From NCBI GenBank assembly GCA_003999685.1, contig CP021229.1, positions 1,054,001 through 1,118,000 of the forward strand: a DNA stretch of 64,000 bases, in the 5' to 3' direction. Of the stretch, positions 35,525-47,617 are shown piece by piece (the stretch's first letter is position 1; each line of letters begins with the position of its first letter). Source of the DNA: Taiwanofungus camphoratus. Lineage: Eukaryota; Basidiomycota; Agaricomycetes; Polyporales; Taiwanofungaceae. Made by a program: the position numbers and the translations under genes. The notes under the pieces were generated by a model, which saw only the letters and a program-made list of their open reading frames with translations, made no database searches and was not told the DNA's origin.

Positions 35525-38500
35525 TCAATCAACTCGATGTTCTAGCATGCACACAACGCAATCACCGATGTCCGACGATGAGCAGAATTCAGTCAGTTTC
35601 CTGTTGGACCCACTCCATGAGAGTTGAAGCGGAGCGACGCACCTTCCAAAGGAAGCACGACTGGCATCCAATCCTGGACTTCTGCATAGTGCACTCCCCC
35701 ACAAAACGTATAACGTATCCGAAGTGCTTTGGCAACCCCAGGTACAGGGTCATAGAAGCCTTGCAGGCCCGCCTATCATGTCATGAAACGTCCATTAGCA
35801 AAGTTGTGTCAATTGAAATACGATCACGATAGCAACCAGCAGAATCAACACTGTGGGCGCGCTATGAATGAAAAGGAGATTCCGAGCCCAGTAGCTGGCT
35901 GTGCACCTGTTATCGATTCCGTATTGACAAATGCGCACATGAATAAACCCCTTGCGCAGCCAAAGGACTAGACCGACATCCACCGGATCGTCGCTTGGAT
36001 GCATACCAATATAAAGGATGGGATTCCCCTACAAACAGCGCCACTCATGACCAAAAGCAGAGCGCTGGTATTGACGACCCGAATACCACTGGCAATCAGT
36101 CAATGATCAAGAAGCCAACAGTGAAGACACATCCTTGGGCCCGGGCGAGACTGCCTGTTAGAGGGTCCGAGGATGACAGGTGTCACCCAAACTCATCCTC
36201 AAATTCACGGATCTGTCACCACTGAGCAGGCATAAAAAGATCTCTTGGGACGCCAGCACGCGGAACAATCAGACGCGCCATGAGTTGACTGATGTTACCG
36301 TGAAGGGAAATCGGCCTGCTCCCAGTAAGACACACACAGAAGGAAAAAGATTACCTACTTTGCTTCTCCTCCCAGGGATGTACAACTGACTCTTATTGAC
36401 TAAAGCCTGGAGCGGTACTGTGACGTCCACGTCTAGTCCACCTGTGGCTTCATCACGCTCTGATGGACCATATACCGCTTCAAGGACGACGAGACCTGCG
36501 CAGATCATTGACGAGATCATTATACCAATTACTCGGAAAGTGGCCAAACCGTGTCGTACCACCACAGGAGGTCTCGGCCTGCATATGCCTCTTCGCAGTT
36601 TCTTGCAGAAGGGAGATGGTCTCTTTCGTCTCACGCAATAGGTCGGACTTCTCTTCTTTGAGCACACGACGCGCCTTGCGGAAGAATCTGAAAACAGGTG
36701 GGTCTAGGTACGCGCCCAGGATATGGGGGATTTGAAAAGGCGTACTCAATCCGCTGTCTGAGACGGCGTGGCCTGAGGATAAACCAATACGCTGTAACGA
36801 GGGCAGTAGACGGTACCACCGTGGTCCAGAAGGCTAATCTCGTGTCACAGTCGTGTGAGAGCGTGATTGGCAAGGACAACTGTTGTCCTAGGTAAGACAT
36901 GCTGGAAAGTTAAGTCTAGCATGAGTGCAAACTAGCGAGGAGAGCAAGCAATCGAAACTCACTCAAATTTCAAAACGACACCCTGCATGCCTACGCCCAC
37001 ACTGGCGCCCATTGAACTGTCCTCTCGTCTCCACTCGCCGCTAAACAACCAATTGGCGCCATCCAAGCTCCATTGCAGTACCGTTTTTACTTGCACACCC
37101 ACCTCCGCGAAATTGACCCCCCACTCGCCGCCAACGGTGGATAGCGGGCCTGCCATCGTGAATGCTACATTCCAGAAACTGGTGCCTATTGACAGCCCAG
37201 ATGGCGAGGGTGGGCGTTGGATAGGGTTTCCCTGAGCTAGGTTGACAGGAATGGACGCCTCTGGGGTATGGTCGAAGAGGTGCGCGGAGGAGAGGGTAAA
37301 CGAGAGGATCGGGATTGTTGCGTTGGTAGAGAACAGAACCGTGCCCTCCGTGGGGGAGTTCCGAAAAAGGCGACGAGAGTACGCGATGGTAGCTGGAGGA
37401 ATGGGCTTACGTCCCATAACCAATGATTCCCAGAACGACGTAGTAAGAGTACGCGAGAAAAACAACTGGAGAAGCACGGTGCTGTCATCATCGTGGTACG
37501 TTGTCTTGACACCTAGATTGGAGGAGCGCAGGAGGTTTGTGGTAGCCTGATCAGATGCGCCACACCTCTCAGATGAGATATCAGGCAATATCGCAAAGCG
37601 CTACAAACCTCGAAATTCAGGCGAGGTGAATATTGATGCCTGATTGTCCCCATGAGCGCACCACGCGCCGAGGTAGCGATGTCTTCAACATTCGCAGTGC
37701 CACGAGACGCCATGCGCCCTGACAGTACTACCACGGTCTGTTTGTCGATTTCTTTCTGAACAACTATGTTCAGTACCAATGCTTTCCTTGAAGCTGCTAC
37801 CCGAAGCTCGCCTGGATACTATGTCGGACACTTAAGCTGCTCTGTTGTACTGCTTGAAGCCTGTCCACCAGACGCTTGTTCCACGTCGTATGGCGTTCAT
37901 AATCCCGATCGTCCAGATCTTCGAATAAGGAGCTCGCGTCGAAGGCGGCGGAAATGCGGCCTGTGGCGCGTACCACATCTTCGACGCGTTTACGCTCAAG
38001 CTTCTTATTCTGCTGCACGAGCGCGTTGTCGAACTAGAGGAGGCGGGCACGAGGCGCGTTAGAGGCGCATGCGCAGAAAGAGGCAGCTAACCTCAGTAGG
38101 TGAGAGACTATTAAAGTCTGTGGCGCTAATGATTTTCAACCCCTCCGGACCTATGCTGACGCATCCTCAGCGGAAAAGCACCGTTGTATAGTTGTCAAAC
38201 AAACCTAGAATGTCATATGCACGGCTGAAACTTTATGAGTACACGATGGCACGAGCAAGGATGGGAACCAGATGTACCGACTAACGGGATCAGACAAAAC
38301 TTGTTTATAGCACGCGCAATTCAATCCAGTAGAAAACTTCCAAGTCATCAAGGCACGCACCCTGGTACGCTTTCTGCACTTCGAGGAACCTTTTCGCCGC
38401 GGTTTCTTTCGTACGCTCGTCGTGTTGTTTATCCGGATGAAAGAGAACTGAGAGCTGCCTGTAACGCTCCCTTATCTCATATTCAGAAGCTGTGTTCGGA

Positions 38501-38631
38501 AGATTGAGTACTGCACTAGCGTTCTGTGAGCATCGGAGTATAAATAACAATCAAAAACGAGCATACTATAAGAATTCTCGGTCATCGGACGACCCCGGAA
38601 TATCGGAAAGGTCTGCGGTCACGCTAGGCAT
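35525..38631 (-). CDS. DnaJC11-like mitochondrial J-domain protein
   Basis: J protein of the DnaJC11 type, which works at the mitochondrial outer membrane with the MICOS/SAM complexes. Exon 1 (ATG at 38631) reads MPSVTADLSDIPGSSDDREF. The J domain follows: AVLNLPNTASEYEIRERYRQ, then LSVLFHPDKQHDE with the HPD motif intact. The middle holds a coiled part (LERKRVEDVVRATGRISAAF) and a beta-rich domain (SPSGLSIGTSFWNVAFTMAG, GEWGVNFAEVGVQVKTVLQW), matching the family's barrel-like region. The C-terminal domain reads VDVTVPLQALVNKSQLYIPG, then after a 586-base intron (35773-36358) GFYDPVPGVAKALRIRYTF. The last tiny exon ends EEHRVD with TGA at 35525-35527. The domain order fits the family throughout. 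The long intron is far above the local norm. Confidence 0.88.
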
Positions 38632-39118
38632 ACAAAGGAGAGTCAAAGTGGCAGGTTTCAGACCAAGTACTAGAAACGCGGAACGCAGACGGCCCTCGAG
38701 TGCAACTAATTACGAGAGAAGTGATTCGTTCCACGCTGGGAGAGGCAACTTGCGCCCATACTGGAACGTGGGGTAATGCACGTGACTTCTTGACACCAAG
38801 AAAGTACATCGCTGCCTCGTTTCAGTCTAAATAGGCTGTCTGGCAGCACTAGTCTGATAGATCCTGGTAAGATTCCCCCAAGTCTAGAGTTCACTCGTGC
38901 AATCCGCCTAAACTCCTTTCGCACTTGCTACTCTCAGACGTTCTCTGTCCGAGGATCACTACGCCACAAGGGCAATTCAGGCATACCATCATTTACAATC
39001 GTTGCTGGCGGTCATTGGGCTGACCACAAATTAATCAAAGCCATCCGCGTTTAGTCCGCGGCATTTTCTGAGCACTCCGTGACGGCCTTGACGAACATTA
39101 CAATCTCAATTTACTACC
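38632..39118. promoter_or_regulatory. Divergent promoter region, DnaJC11-like and Rmd1-like genes
   Basis: About 490 bases between divergent starts of two genes whose families are both linked to mitochondria. No clear TATA box, repeat or RNA was seen. Shared control is possible but not shown. Confidence 0.35.
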
Positions 39119-41219
39119 ATGTCCTCGACGAATCAAGGGAATCTGAAGACCTCCGTACCGGCTGCGTCTGAACCCAAAGCGCGTGGCGCGAATCGCTCCA
39201 CTAAAGCAGCAGGCAAGTTGAAAGTACTACCTGACCAAGTAGAACCTGTCTTGCAGGGCAAAGCTGTCGAGGTACAGCCACCGCCAAGAGCTAAGGAAGA
39301 GGGTGAAGGGTCAGGCACACATGATGAAAGCGAGGAGGACGAGGGAGACGACGAGGAGGAACTGGACGAAGTCGAGGTATATCATCTTTCTTCTGTGGAT
39401 CTGAAGGGCCCCTTCTGACATGCTCTATTACCTGTGTCCACAATATAATGAAGGTCTACAATCAAATTGATTTGATACCCGCAGGGACTGCACGCAGGGA
39501 TGCTTTGCGCCTGACCAAGAAAAAAGCGAAGTCTTTACCTCGGGTAACTGCGTATGCGACTGCAGAGTGCGTTCTGGAAATAATCAAAATTCTGACGCTC
39601 GAAATTTCTCACAATCGTACTTCCCAAGTTCTTACCGGTTTCCTGAGCTCATGAAGTTTTTTAATGCCCGACGAACCTCATATCATACTAATCCCCGCAT
39701 CATCGACGAGGTCATTTACACGCCCTATGTCTATGAACCAAGCACAGAACATACTCCTGCATCGCCACGTACGGTTCGCTTCCGCGCTCAATCTCCTAGT
39801 CTGCAAACGGGTGACCTCCTCGGCGTGCCTGAACTGGCCCCAGACGGACGTGCTTTGGCTGACGGGGAACATCAAGTTGGGAAAAGCAAGAAGAAGAGTA
39901 AATTCTCCGAAACGCCGACCGAAGCAGAGATATTTATGTTCAAATATGGCACTATCGTGATTTGGGGAATGACGGAAGCACAGGAGAAGAGGTTTTTATC
40001 GTCAATGTGACTTGCAGCCTTGTTGATGTGCTAGGTCTGGTTCTCACGTCACGGTTACAGAAAGCGCTTCGAAGTGGAGAAGCTAGGTGCGCTGCAAACA
40101 GCCTAAACTTGTAAAGATACTAACACCGTCTATAGTTCCTCAGGATGTAGAGATGGAGGATCTCAATTATTACTACGCTAATTACAGCCGGTATCTGGCC
40201 TTTCCTTTATTGAACTTACCTTGCTTGTTTACCAGCAACGTTCACCCAGGATATACAATGATGTGATAACGCTTCGAAAAGGATCTAGTTACATGTGAGC
40301 TGCGAGCGCTTGTCGCAGTTCAGTCTATCTCTTACACATTACACATTACAGGACGAAACTGTCCCTATCGCACGCCCTGGCCCAGTCGGTGAAAATTTCG
40401 TTGGTGCGTCCTTTGCTTGCGATGCCATGCCTATACGTGACCCTGATGTCCATCGCCTCCTACGGCTTGTCCACGGTAAATTCGGTGTAGTTTGAAGAAC
40501 TTATCTCATCAACAATCGAGGAGACAAAAGAAATCCCTGAAATAATCAGTGAGACTGGGAAGATTGGGATGCCGCATAAAGGTACCGTCTCTGGCCCGTC
40601 AAAGCTCACGTTCGGCGTGCCAAACGTACTCTTTGTTTGATTTACCAGATATCATGCGGAAGATAGGCGAGCTATTCCTCCTCAGGACGAACATCAACTC
40701 TGTCGGATCTGTGCTTGATTCCCCCGTTCGTCATTTTTATACTCGTCGATTAGGACATGCCCGCTGTTGCCTCCTATTTACCTTCCCTTTGACTCACAGG
40801 AGGTCTTCTGGGTACGTAGTTAATGTGCGCGGCGTTCTACGGTTCATACTCATAAATGGCATAGACCTATCCAGACCTGCAACCTTTGTATGACGCAGCT
40901 CGGAGTTACCTTGAAATCCCCCAACGAATCAACTTGCTGAATACCCGCGTCGAGGTAGATTAAATTTTGATCTAGACCGTGTCCATGTGGCGACATCTGA
41001 TGTCCGCACTATTATCGCAGGTTCTCCAGGACATGCTTCAGCTTCTGAAGGAGACTGTCTCTAGCCGTCACGCTGAACGTTTGGAACAAATCGTCATAGC
41101 TCTCATCGCTGTCGAAATTGGTATGTACTTCTAATGTCTGGTTCCTCAATAACTGACTTTGTCGTTGGAATGCTGTAGTTCTAGGCATTGTTACCATTAT
41201 TGTTGATCTATTTTCCTAA
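39119..41219 (+). CDS. Rmd1/Rmd8/RMND1 family protein (DUF155)
   Basis: Family of membrane proteins named for yeast meiotic nuclear division genes; the human member RMND1 supports mitochondrial translation. The start at 39119 gives a basic then strongly acidic N-terminus (SEEDEGDDEEELDEVEV) and RRDALRLTKKKAKSLPRVTA. The DUF155 core reads EAEIFMFKYGTIVIWGMTEA and KRFEVEKLVPQDVEMEDLNY, then SRIYNDVITL, MTKLSLSHALAQS, LRTNINSVGSVLDSPE, LEIPQRINLLNTRVEVLQDM and SSRHAERLEQIVIALIAVEI. It ends in a hydrophobic anchor (LGIVTIIVDLFS) with TAA at 41217-41219. The C-terminal membrane segment after a coiled coil is the usual family arrangement. Many short introns are present. Confidence 0.9.
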
Positions 41220-41446
41220 CCGTACTGGACTATCCCTAAAAGTACTATCAGTTGTATTGTTACACATTCCAGATTGTATTATACAAGTGTCACAACCACT
41301 ACATCCTGTCCATAAGGGTATCCTCAATTCGATTGTACAGTCAACCACTTCAGTCCCTGTCCGCTCAGAGGTCTGGCCGCCTCGTAGCTGGCGTCTCGAT
41401 GATTATCCATGTGGATCCTTTTCTCCTGCTGTTGCACTGTTATTAT
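41220..41446. terminator. Convergent 3' ends of Rmd1-like and SEC5 genes
   Basis: A gap of about 230 bases between facing stop codons, T- and C-rich towards the SEC5 end. No distinct signal was identified. Confidence 0.4.
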
Positions 41447-44400
41447 TCACTTCTCCCGCTCCTTCTCCCGTGTCTTCTCTTTGCCCCTCGTGCCCCCTGG
41501 AGTACCGCTCTTCTCCCTCGACTTCTCCTTCGTCTGTCTAAAGCACAAAAACTCAATCCCGGTCGCTCGTCGAGTGTCCGCCAGTGTCTTCTTCACTCCA
41601 TCGAGATGTGCTTGCAGGTTCTCGTCCCCGGGCCGGCGAGCGTACGCCTGCGAGATCTTTGTATACAGATCAGAAAGAGTTTGGTCCGCAGATGGCGTGA
41701 CGTAGCGGGAAAGCGTCTGATGCAAAAACTCAATTTCCAGTGTGGCCTGGGAGTAATATCAGTCATCTTTGTCAGGAGGGGCGAGCGAGTGTAATTGGCT
41801 TTCTGAGGAGACGCGTGTACGCACCCGGAGCATACCACCCATGCCAAAACGCTTAACCTGGCGAAAGCAGCGGAGTGCTTCCTCAGCGACATCTTCCACC
41901 AGGGCATTCAGCGTGCGTTCCAACAATGGAGCGGCTACCGCGCTAACTTGTGCATGCACACCCACCAGGTACATCAGTATCTCATAGATGTACGGGCGAA
42001 TCTCTATTTCGAGCTAAGTGAGTGGGATAAATTGCATCCGGCCGGAGGGAAGCTCACCTCTTGGTTGCGGTGTCTCATACCAGTCCATCTGGGGGTCCAG
42101 TATTCCGTTCCGCACCATACCCGTAAGCGTCCCTGCTTTAGGTTTGACATAGCTATCGAAAAGGGTCTTGTCAAGTTCTTGCACCACATTCATCAGGAGC
42201 TACGAATTACGTATCGCTTCCGTTAGACGTAAAAGCGCAAGTGTGCTGGATGATGTTCCCACCCGTTTATCTTCTTGTATGGAGATTCCAAAGGCATTCT
42301 CCAATTCGCCGGCCGTACTCGGTATGAGTGTCCGCATGAGATGGCCGAAGTTCGAAACAACGAGTAGAAGCCGAGTGTCCTACGGAGAACGGGCCAGGTT
42401 ACAACCGCTATCAGAAGCATAATTCAAATTCATTGAATACATACTGCATCCTGGATATTCACAAGTCCCAGTGGATCCGTTTTTGGCATCCCCGTTATAT
42501 CTATGACCGTGGGTTGTATCGCAGTCACAGTCGGGGATTCATCGGAAGCTAGATGTACAAGTCCGTCAAGGAAAGCGTATAGAGAATCAAGAAACGCTTT
42601 TGTGATCTTCGCCACAAATTCAGACCCAATAGTCTTCCGCTTACTTGATCTTGACGAAGACATGTTTGACGAGGACGAAAGATCTACTCCTCCGGCAATC
42701 TTAAACGCGCATGTGGTCATTTGTTTCTGGAACACCCGCATTCGTGACAGATAGACGGTCGTGAATGGATCAATGGTCGAGCCGACCCAGTCTTCCACAT
42801 AGTAAAAAATATTGGCGTCTGGAATGCTCTATAGTCCGCCAAATTAAGGTGTAGGTGTGAACACGACCCATACCTCTCAGCCAAGCATGTATCAGAATGT
42901 CTTCGAATTTCCATCTCGCACTCTCCAAGAGACCCCTGAGGCTGGAAGTGGCCTCATTCGAGATATCCATGCTATTGATGTCGTTGACGCTGTCTTGAAC
43001 CTCGCCTAGTATCTTCATAAGATGGTGGGCAGTGGTGATGGAATTCGAGTCTTTTGGCGATAAAGGAGGTGTCGTGTCAATTGCATTGCTGGGAGGAGTC
43101 ATGACATGACTGTCAGAAAACATGAAGAACTCTGACAGGAGCGAAATGTAGAGCTTGATGATGTCGAGAGCCATTGTACGGCATTGCGATGGACTCCGTC
43201 GCGATGGGCTCCCGGGACCCTAGGCTGGATATTAGCTGAGTGACTGAGGAGACGGAGAGGGTTCAACAACCTTTTTGAGCCTGCCCTCCAAAAACGCTTT
43301 AGCAATCTTCCAAAAGCTTGCAAGCGATGACGACATGACTTCGGAGATGTTCTTCACCATCGTTAGGATGCCTTGCCAGATATCCTGGCCTCCTGACTGC
43401 GCTGGAGAGCGACAAATGATGAGAAAACTCTCCCTATCGTGAAAACGGTCGACACACCGATGATAGCATCTCCTTGCTTCGCCTCCAGCGAGATTATACA
43501 AGTCTTCAGCTGGATGGAGAGTGTCGATGATAGTGAGTCCGGCCCCGTAACTCCAGCAGCTGACTTGTCATGAATAGCTGTAACTCACGTCATATGCAGA
43601 ATCAGGACGAGGTCGTGACGTGCTTACGTTTAATTGCATTCACTGCGGTGTTGTACGTCTCCTGCATATGATCGAGGATGTGTTTGTGTTGGGCATCGAA
43701 GTAGAACCAAACAGGCTCCTCAGATGGGTTCAGCTCGATCAGGATTCTGCGGAACGAAATGATGAATGATCTTGCGCGTATTGGAGAGGATATGTCCTAC
43801 TCTATGGTCTTCTCCTGCTCTTCAACACTACGAGTTGGTTCTTGGAGTTTTCCGAGAAGCTGATTCTTCATCTCGCTCATAACCTTCTCGACGGTGCCCC
43901 AGACTTTATCCAGGATCCGTTTTTGTTGATCCTGCGAGTTGGAAGAGCCCTGCCCATCTTTGGTCGACCCCACGGGAAGGAGCTGACCCGGACGAGACTC
44001 GAGGAGGAACTTTCCCTTCTTGTAATCTCGCATTGCAGCCTCGTAGCGACCCTGTCTCATCCAATTTAGTAAGGATCATTCAATCTTAGACGGGGATTAC
44101 GAACGGCTTCAATTGACTCAATTAGAGAAGAGGGGAGATTGAAGAAGAACTTCGACCGCTCGAATATGCTCAGAGTGGTGCGTAGTTTCTGTGTCTTGAG
44201 GGCATTCTCGAGGACCGGAAGGAAAACTTGGTCTGCCTTCTGTGCAGCGACTAGTAGAAAGGATGAGGACTACGCAACTGTGAATGTGAATACCTGCGGG
44301 CGTACGTTTCAGATGACTCTTCAGAGGTTTGGATCCATACTCAGTCTGCTCAGCAAGAAGACCTTCTCGCATCTCCGAATAAAGTGCTCAAAACATGAGT

Positions 44401-45022
44401 ATTAGCTATGAGGGATCAAGTTAACCCGAATAGGCTCGAATACCATCGGTGGACGCCTTGACAGCGACAAATCTGTTGAAGTTGTCCTCTACAAGGACTC
44501 GGACAGCTTCTGAACGGGACTCTATGGAAGTCCGAAGATGCGAGATTCCGGATGCAAGGTCTTGGTACGTGGCATTGGGATGCACAGCCGAAAGAAATGC
44601 TTTTGGGTTGAATGACTTAGATGAAATGAGGACGGCGGCCTCTGCCCCGCGATACTAATGAATAATAGTATTTCCTATCCTGGAGACAGACTATACTGAC
44701 TGGTATCCAGGTCCATGTTGCGTACACTTACACAGTAGTCAATATATATATTTCGCGAGTTAGGTTTTATCCTACGCACTCGATGACAGCACCCAAACCC
44801 AAGGGATCACTCTCACCCTCACCACTACTCGGACCAGTCAAGGAGCCAGCCAACGACTCGTCCATGTCATGATCTACTTCCTGCCATTTTCTATGATCAA
44901 AGAGGGGTGAGAATTGCACCTCCACCGAGAACCTGAGCGATATATTACGTCGGAGACAGAGATGAAAGTGTATATATCTTCAGTAGATCAGTGTCGTCAA
45001 TGTCGAAATTGAGCCTTCCCAT
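41447..45022 (-). CDS. SEC5: Exocyst complex subunit Sec5
   Basis: Subunit of the exocyst, which tethers secretory vesicles to the plasma membrane. The ATG at 45022 starts [20 protein letters not shown]. After an intron come [15 protein letters not shown] and [10 protein letters not shown], then [20 protein letters not shown]. The hallmark early block follows: [20 protein letters not shown], then [40 protein letters not shown] and [20 protein letters not shown]. The C-terminal half is helical and cut by many short introns. It ends in an Arg/Lys/Glu-rich low-complexity tail (about 41447-41560) that is probably disordered. Predicted length is near 900 residues, normal for the family. Exon joins in the middle were only partly resolved. 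Confidence 0.85.
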
Positions 45023-45203
45023 TCTCCTTCGAGTCCGTATAGATTGAAGCCGGGTAAGACGGTGAGTCGCTGTGGCGGAAGCTAGGATTCTCAGACACAA
45101 CAGTATATTGAACAAGGACTCGATTCTGAGTGTGAACCCGAAGTTCGCTGATCAGTCGCACGGCCAAATACACGCAAATTTCCGCCTCGACCACCTCAAC
45201 TTT

Positions 45204-46300
45204 GAAATGTGATATCTCTCGAACCGCTCGACATTTTCGCTTTCTGTCAACAGAATCAGACACTGCTCGTCGATGTAGAGGGCACCGTGCCCATTATGCC
45301 CATATCTGGTTGCTAGTCATGGTCTGCTGTTTGTGTGCGCTCCCGAGTTTCGAAATGAGGTTACACTCAACTGACGGCTTGGATGGTCTTACGAAATGAT
45401 GAGACAGATGGTGGGCAGGGCACCATGTGTTTTTTTGGAAGGAGGCATGGCTGAAAGCTCGAGGTATGATGCACGCTACTCAGACAACATTCACATCTAC
45501 CTTATCTGCTCTTCACCCTCATGTATCTTGCACAATTTTGTGCTAGATTATTATATGATACTTTCAGAACATATCACTGTTTTCTGGAAGTGAGCTGCAT
45601 GGCTGAATGTGCACAGTATTTTGTCTCCACTGTGTGTCTGCACCACCCCTGGCTTCAACTTGTAAGATCTCTTGAATGACTCTATATATTCTCTTTCTCT
45701 CAGTGGATTTGGCTTATACTTGTCAATTTGTAGGGCATGGTACCAGCAAGGTTAGTATCTAACCACTCTATTGACTTCTGACACATACTCTATGACTTCA
45801 AACAGCAGCTGTATTGGATGAGGCACCCAGGTGGCTCTCAGAAGTGACAGGGATATTGGATATGGACTACAGGCAGGGAAACATGTAATTTTCATATGAT
45901 GTACATCCTCACTCATAGTTTGACATTGAACCTACTTTTCTTTGTATTGTGTATGTTCTAAAGACAGTCTGCTATGGTGAAATATAAAATATATGCACAA
46001 GATGCAAAAAGGAAATGAAGGGAGCTCCTGTCCTAGGTATATACATTGTACCTCGAGCTTTCAGCCATGCCCCCTTCAAAAAAAAACACATGGTGCCCTG
46101 CCCACCATCTATCTAACAGCTCTCCATCACTTTGTGAGACCATCCAAGCCCCCCCGTCAAGTATGATTCGAAGCTCAAGAGCACACACATACAGCCAGAT
46201 AGAGACATAGTGGACACGGTGCCCTCTGCATCGACGAGCAGTGTCTGATTCCGTTGACAGAAAGCGAAAATGTCGAGCGGTTCGAGAGATATCGCATTTC
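45204..46300. mobile_element. Non-autonomous DNA element with long terminal inverted repeats
   Basis: The two ends are inverted copies of each other: the left arm about 45204-45470 and the right arm about 46048-46300, by eye near 85 percent alike. Both arms share, from the outside in, GATATCTCTCGAACCGCTCG, then a CATTTTCGCTTTCTGTCAAC stretch, a GGGCAGGGCACCATGTG stretch and GGCATGGCTGAAAGCTCGAG. The roughly 580-base centre is AT-rich with no transposase. ACTT occurs one base outside each end and may be a short target duplication, which is uncertain. Together this fits a MITE-like or fold-back DNA transposon relic. Confidence 0.72.
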
Positions 46301-46895
46301 GACTTCTAAGCGCGAACACGGTAGAATATAGTCTAGGCACGGATTAGGCAGTGTAGTGTGCTCTCTCCTGTTCAGACACTGTGTAGCTCGCAGCGGCTTA
46401 ATTTCACCTGGCACGCCACCCAGAGACTGTGTGAACACAACCCGTTTGTGGGGGAGATTTCACTATTATCAAGTTAATCCTCCCTGTCCTCCAGGTGACC
46501 ATAAATAAGGTATTTTCACTCGAAAAGTGACGCGTTTCACCTACAGATGGGTATATTTCAACCGCCACATGAGTAAGCTCATGCAGGTGAAAATTCCCAT
46601 AGCTTTCACCCATCACGAGATTCACTCGGTGCACGAGTGAAAGTGACTTTTCACTCGACGTAAGAGGGAAAGTCCACCGCGCACACCTCCACAGTGAGAG
46701 TTGCACACCGCCTAAACACTGCTCGACGACACAGCTCTAAGTCGACAGTGTCGCATTGAATTTCACCCACCTCTCCCTTTTGTCAGCAACTTGCATCTTC
46801 ATTGGACGTATCAGTTCCTGTCCTCCGACTCGACGCAGCACTCCCGCGACCTACCTGGGGCCAGAGTTGCTGAGCTAGGGTCGGGCTCCTGTTTC

Positions 46896-46922
46896 GGGTC
46901 AAAAAACCTCCGGTTTTTGCCC
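46896..46922. repeat. Imperfect hairpin
   Basis: GGGTCAAAAAACC and GGTTTTTGCCC face each other across three bases. It may be a transposon-end remnant or a terminator-like fold. The context gives no gene to attach it to. Confidence 0.4.
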
Positions 46923-47617
46923 ATATGCGTTACTATTACTAACTGGTGTATTCACAATCCTTAATTACAAACTACTATACCTACAGTTCACTCTTTCTCG
47001 AATCCACGTACTGGCCGTACATAGATCAAAGTTGGGGCAGAAATTTGCGTGTATTTGGCCGCGCGACTCGTTTCGTGCAAACAGTAATAGCCTTCCTTGT
47101 CGTTGACGTCGCTTGCATCGACTCGGACGTTATCGACTAGTCAATTCTGCGGCGCTTGGCTTTGCATTCATACCTATGATAAAACACTTATGCACTCTAA
47201 GAAGTTTTCAAGCAATTCATTTGTGCATCGTAAAACATCCTTGGAGGCTTCAATTTGGAACCAGCGGAAAAGATGAGAAAGAATGATCAGGAATTCTGAA
47301 GTTGGACTTGTCTTCGACTGTTCGCTGAATATTTGCTTATCGTGAGCAGTGCAATTCTCCGATCTATCACATTTATATTATCCGATAAGGAGCCCTACAA
47401 ATCAGTCCATGGGCATAAATCACAGCCACTTCAAGTATCGCTGACGCTATGATGGCTACTTCCACGGAGGACAAGTACCCTCCGTGGCGGCATGACAAAC
47501 ATAATTGCATCCATTGGCCATGTCCCCGCGCTCCTCACTGAATATTTATATGATCGGTCTTGTGAGCACGAATTTCTATTGTGTGACGTTTCGCTGATCT
47601 CTCTGTTGTTGCCTGTC

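Larger units (their letters stand above)
45023..47617. other. Gene-poor 2.6 kb with an inverted-repeat element
   Basis: It contains the SEC5 promoter at the left, the inverted-repeat element at 45204-46300, and about 1.3 kb of further non-coding sequence. The part at 46400-46760 has several copies of TTTCACC and TTTTCACTCG in both orientations. At 46896-46922 an imperfect hairpin has arms GGGTCAAAAAACC and GGTTTTTGCCC. No open frame in this stretch shows domain features. Confidence 0.45.
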
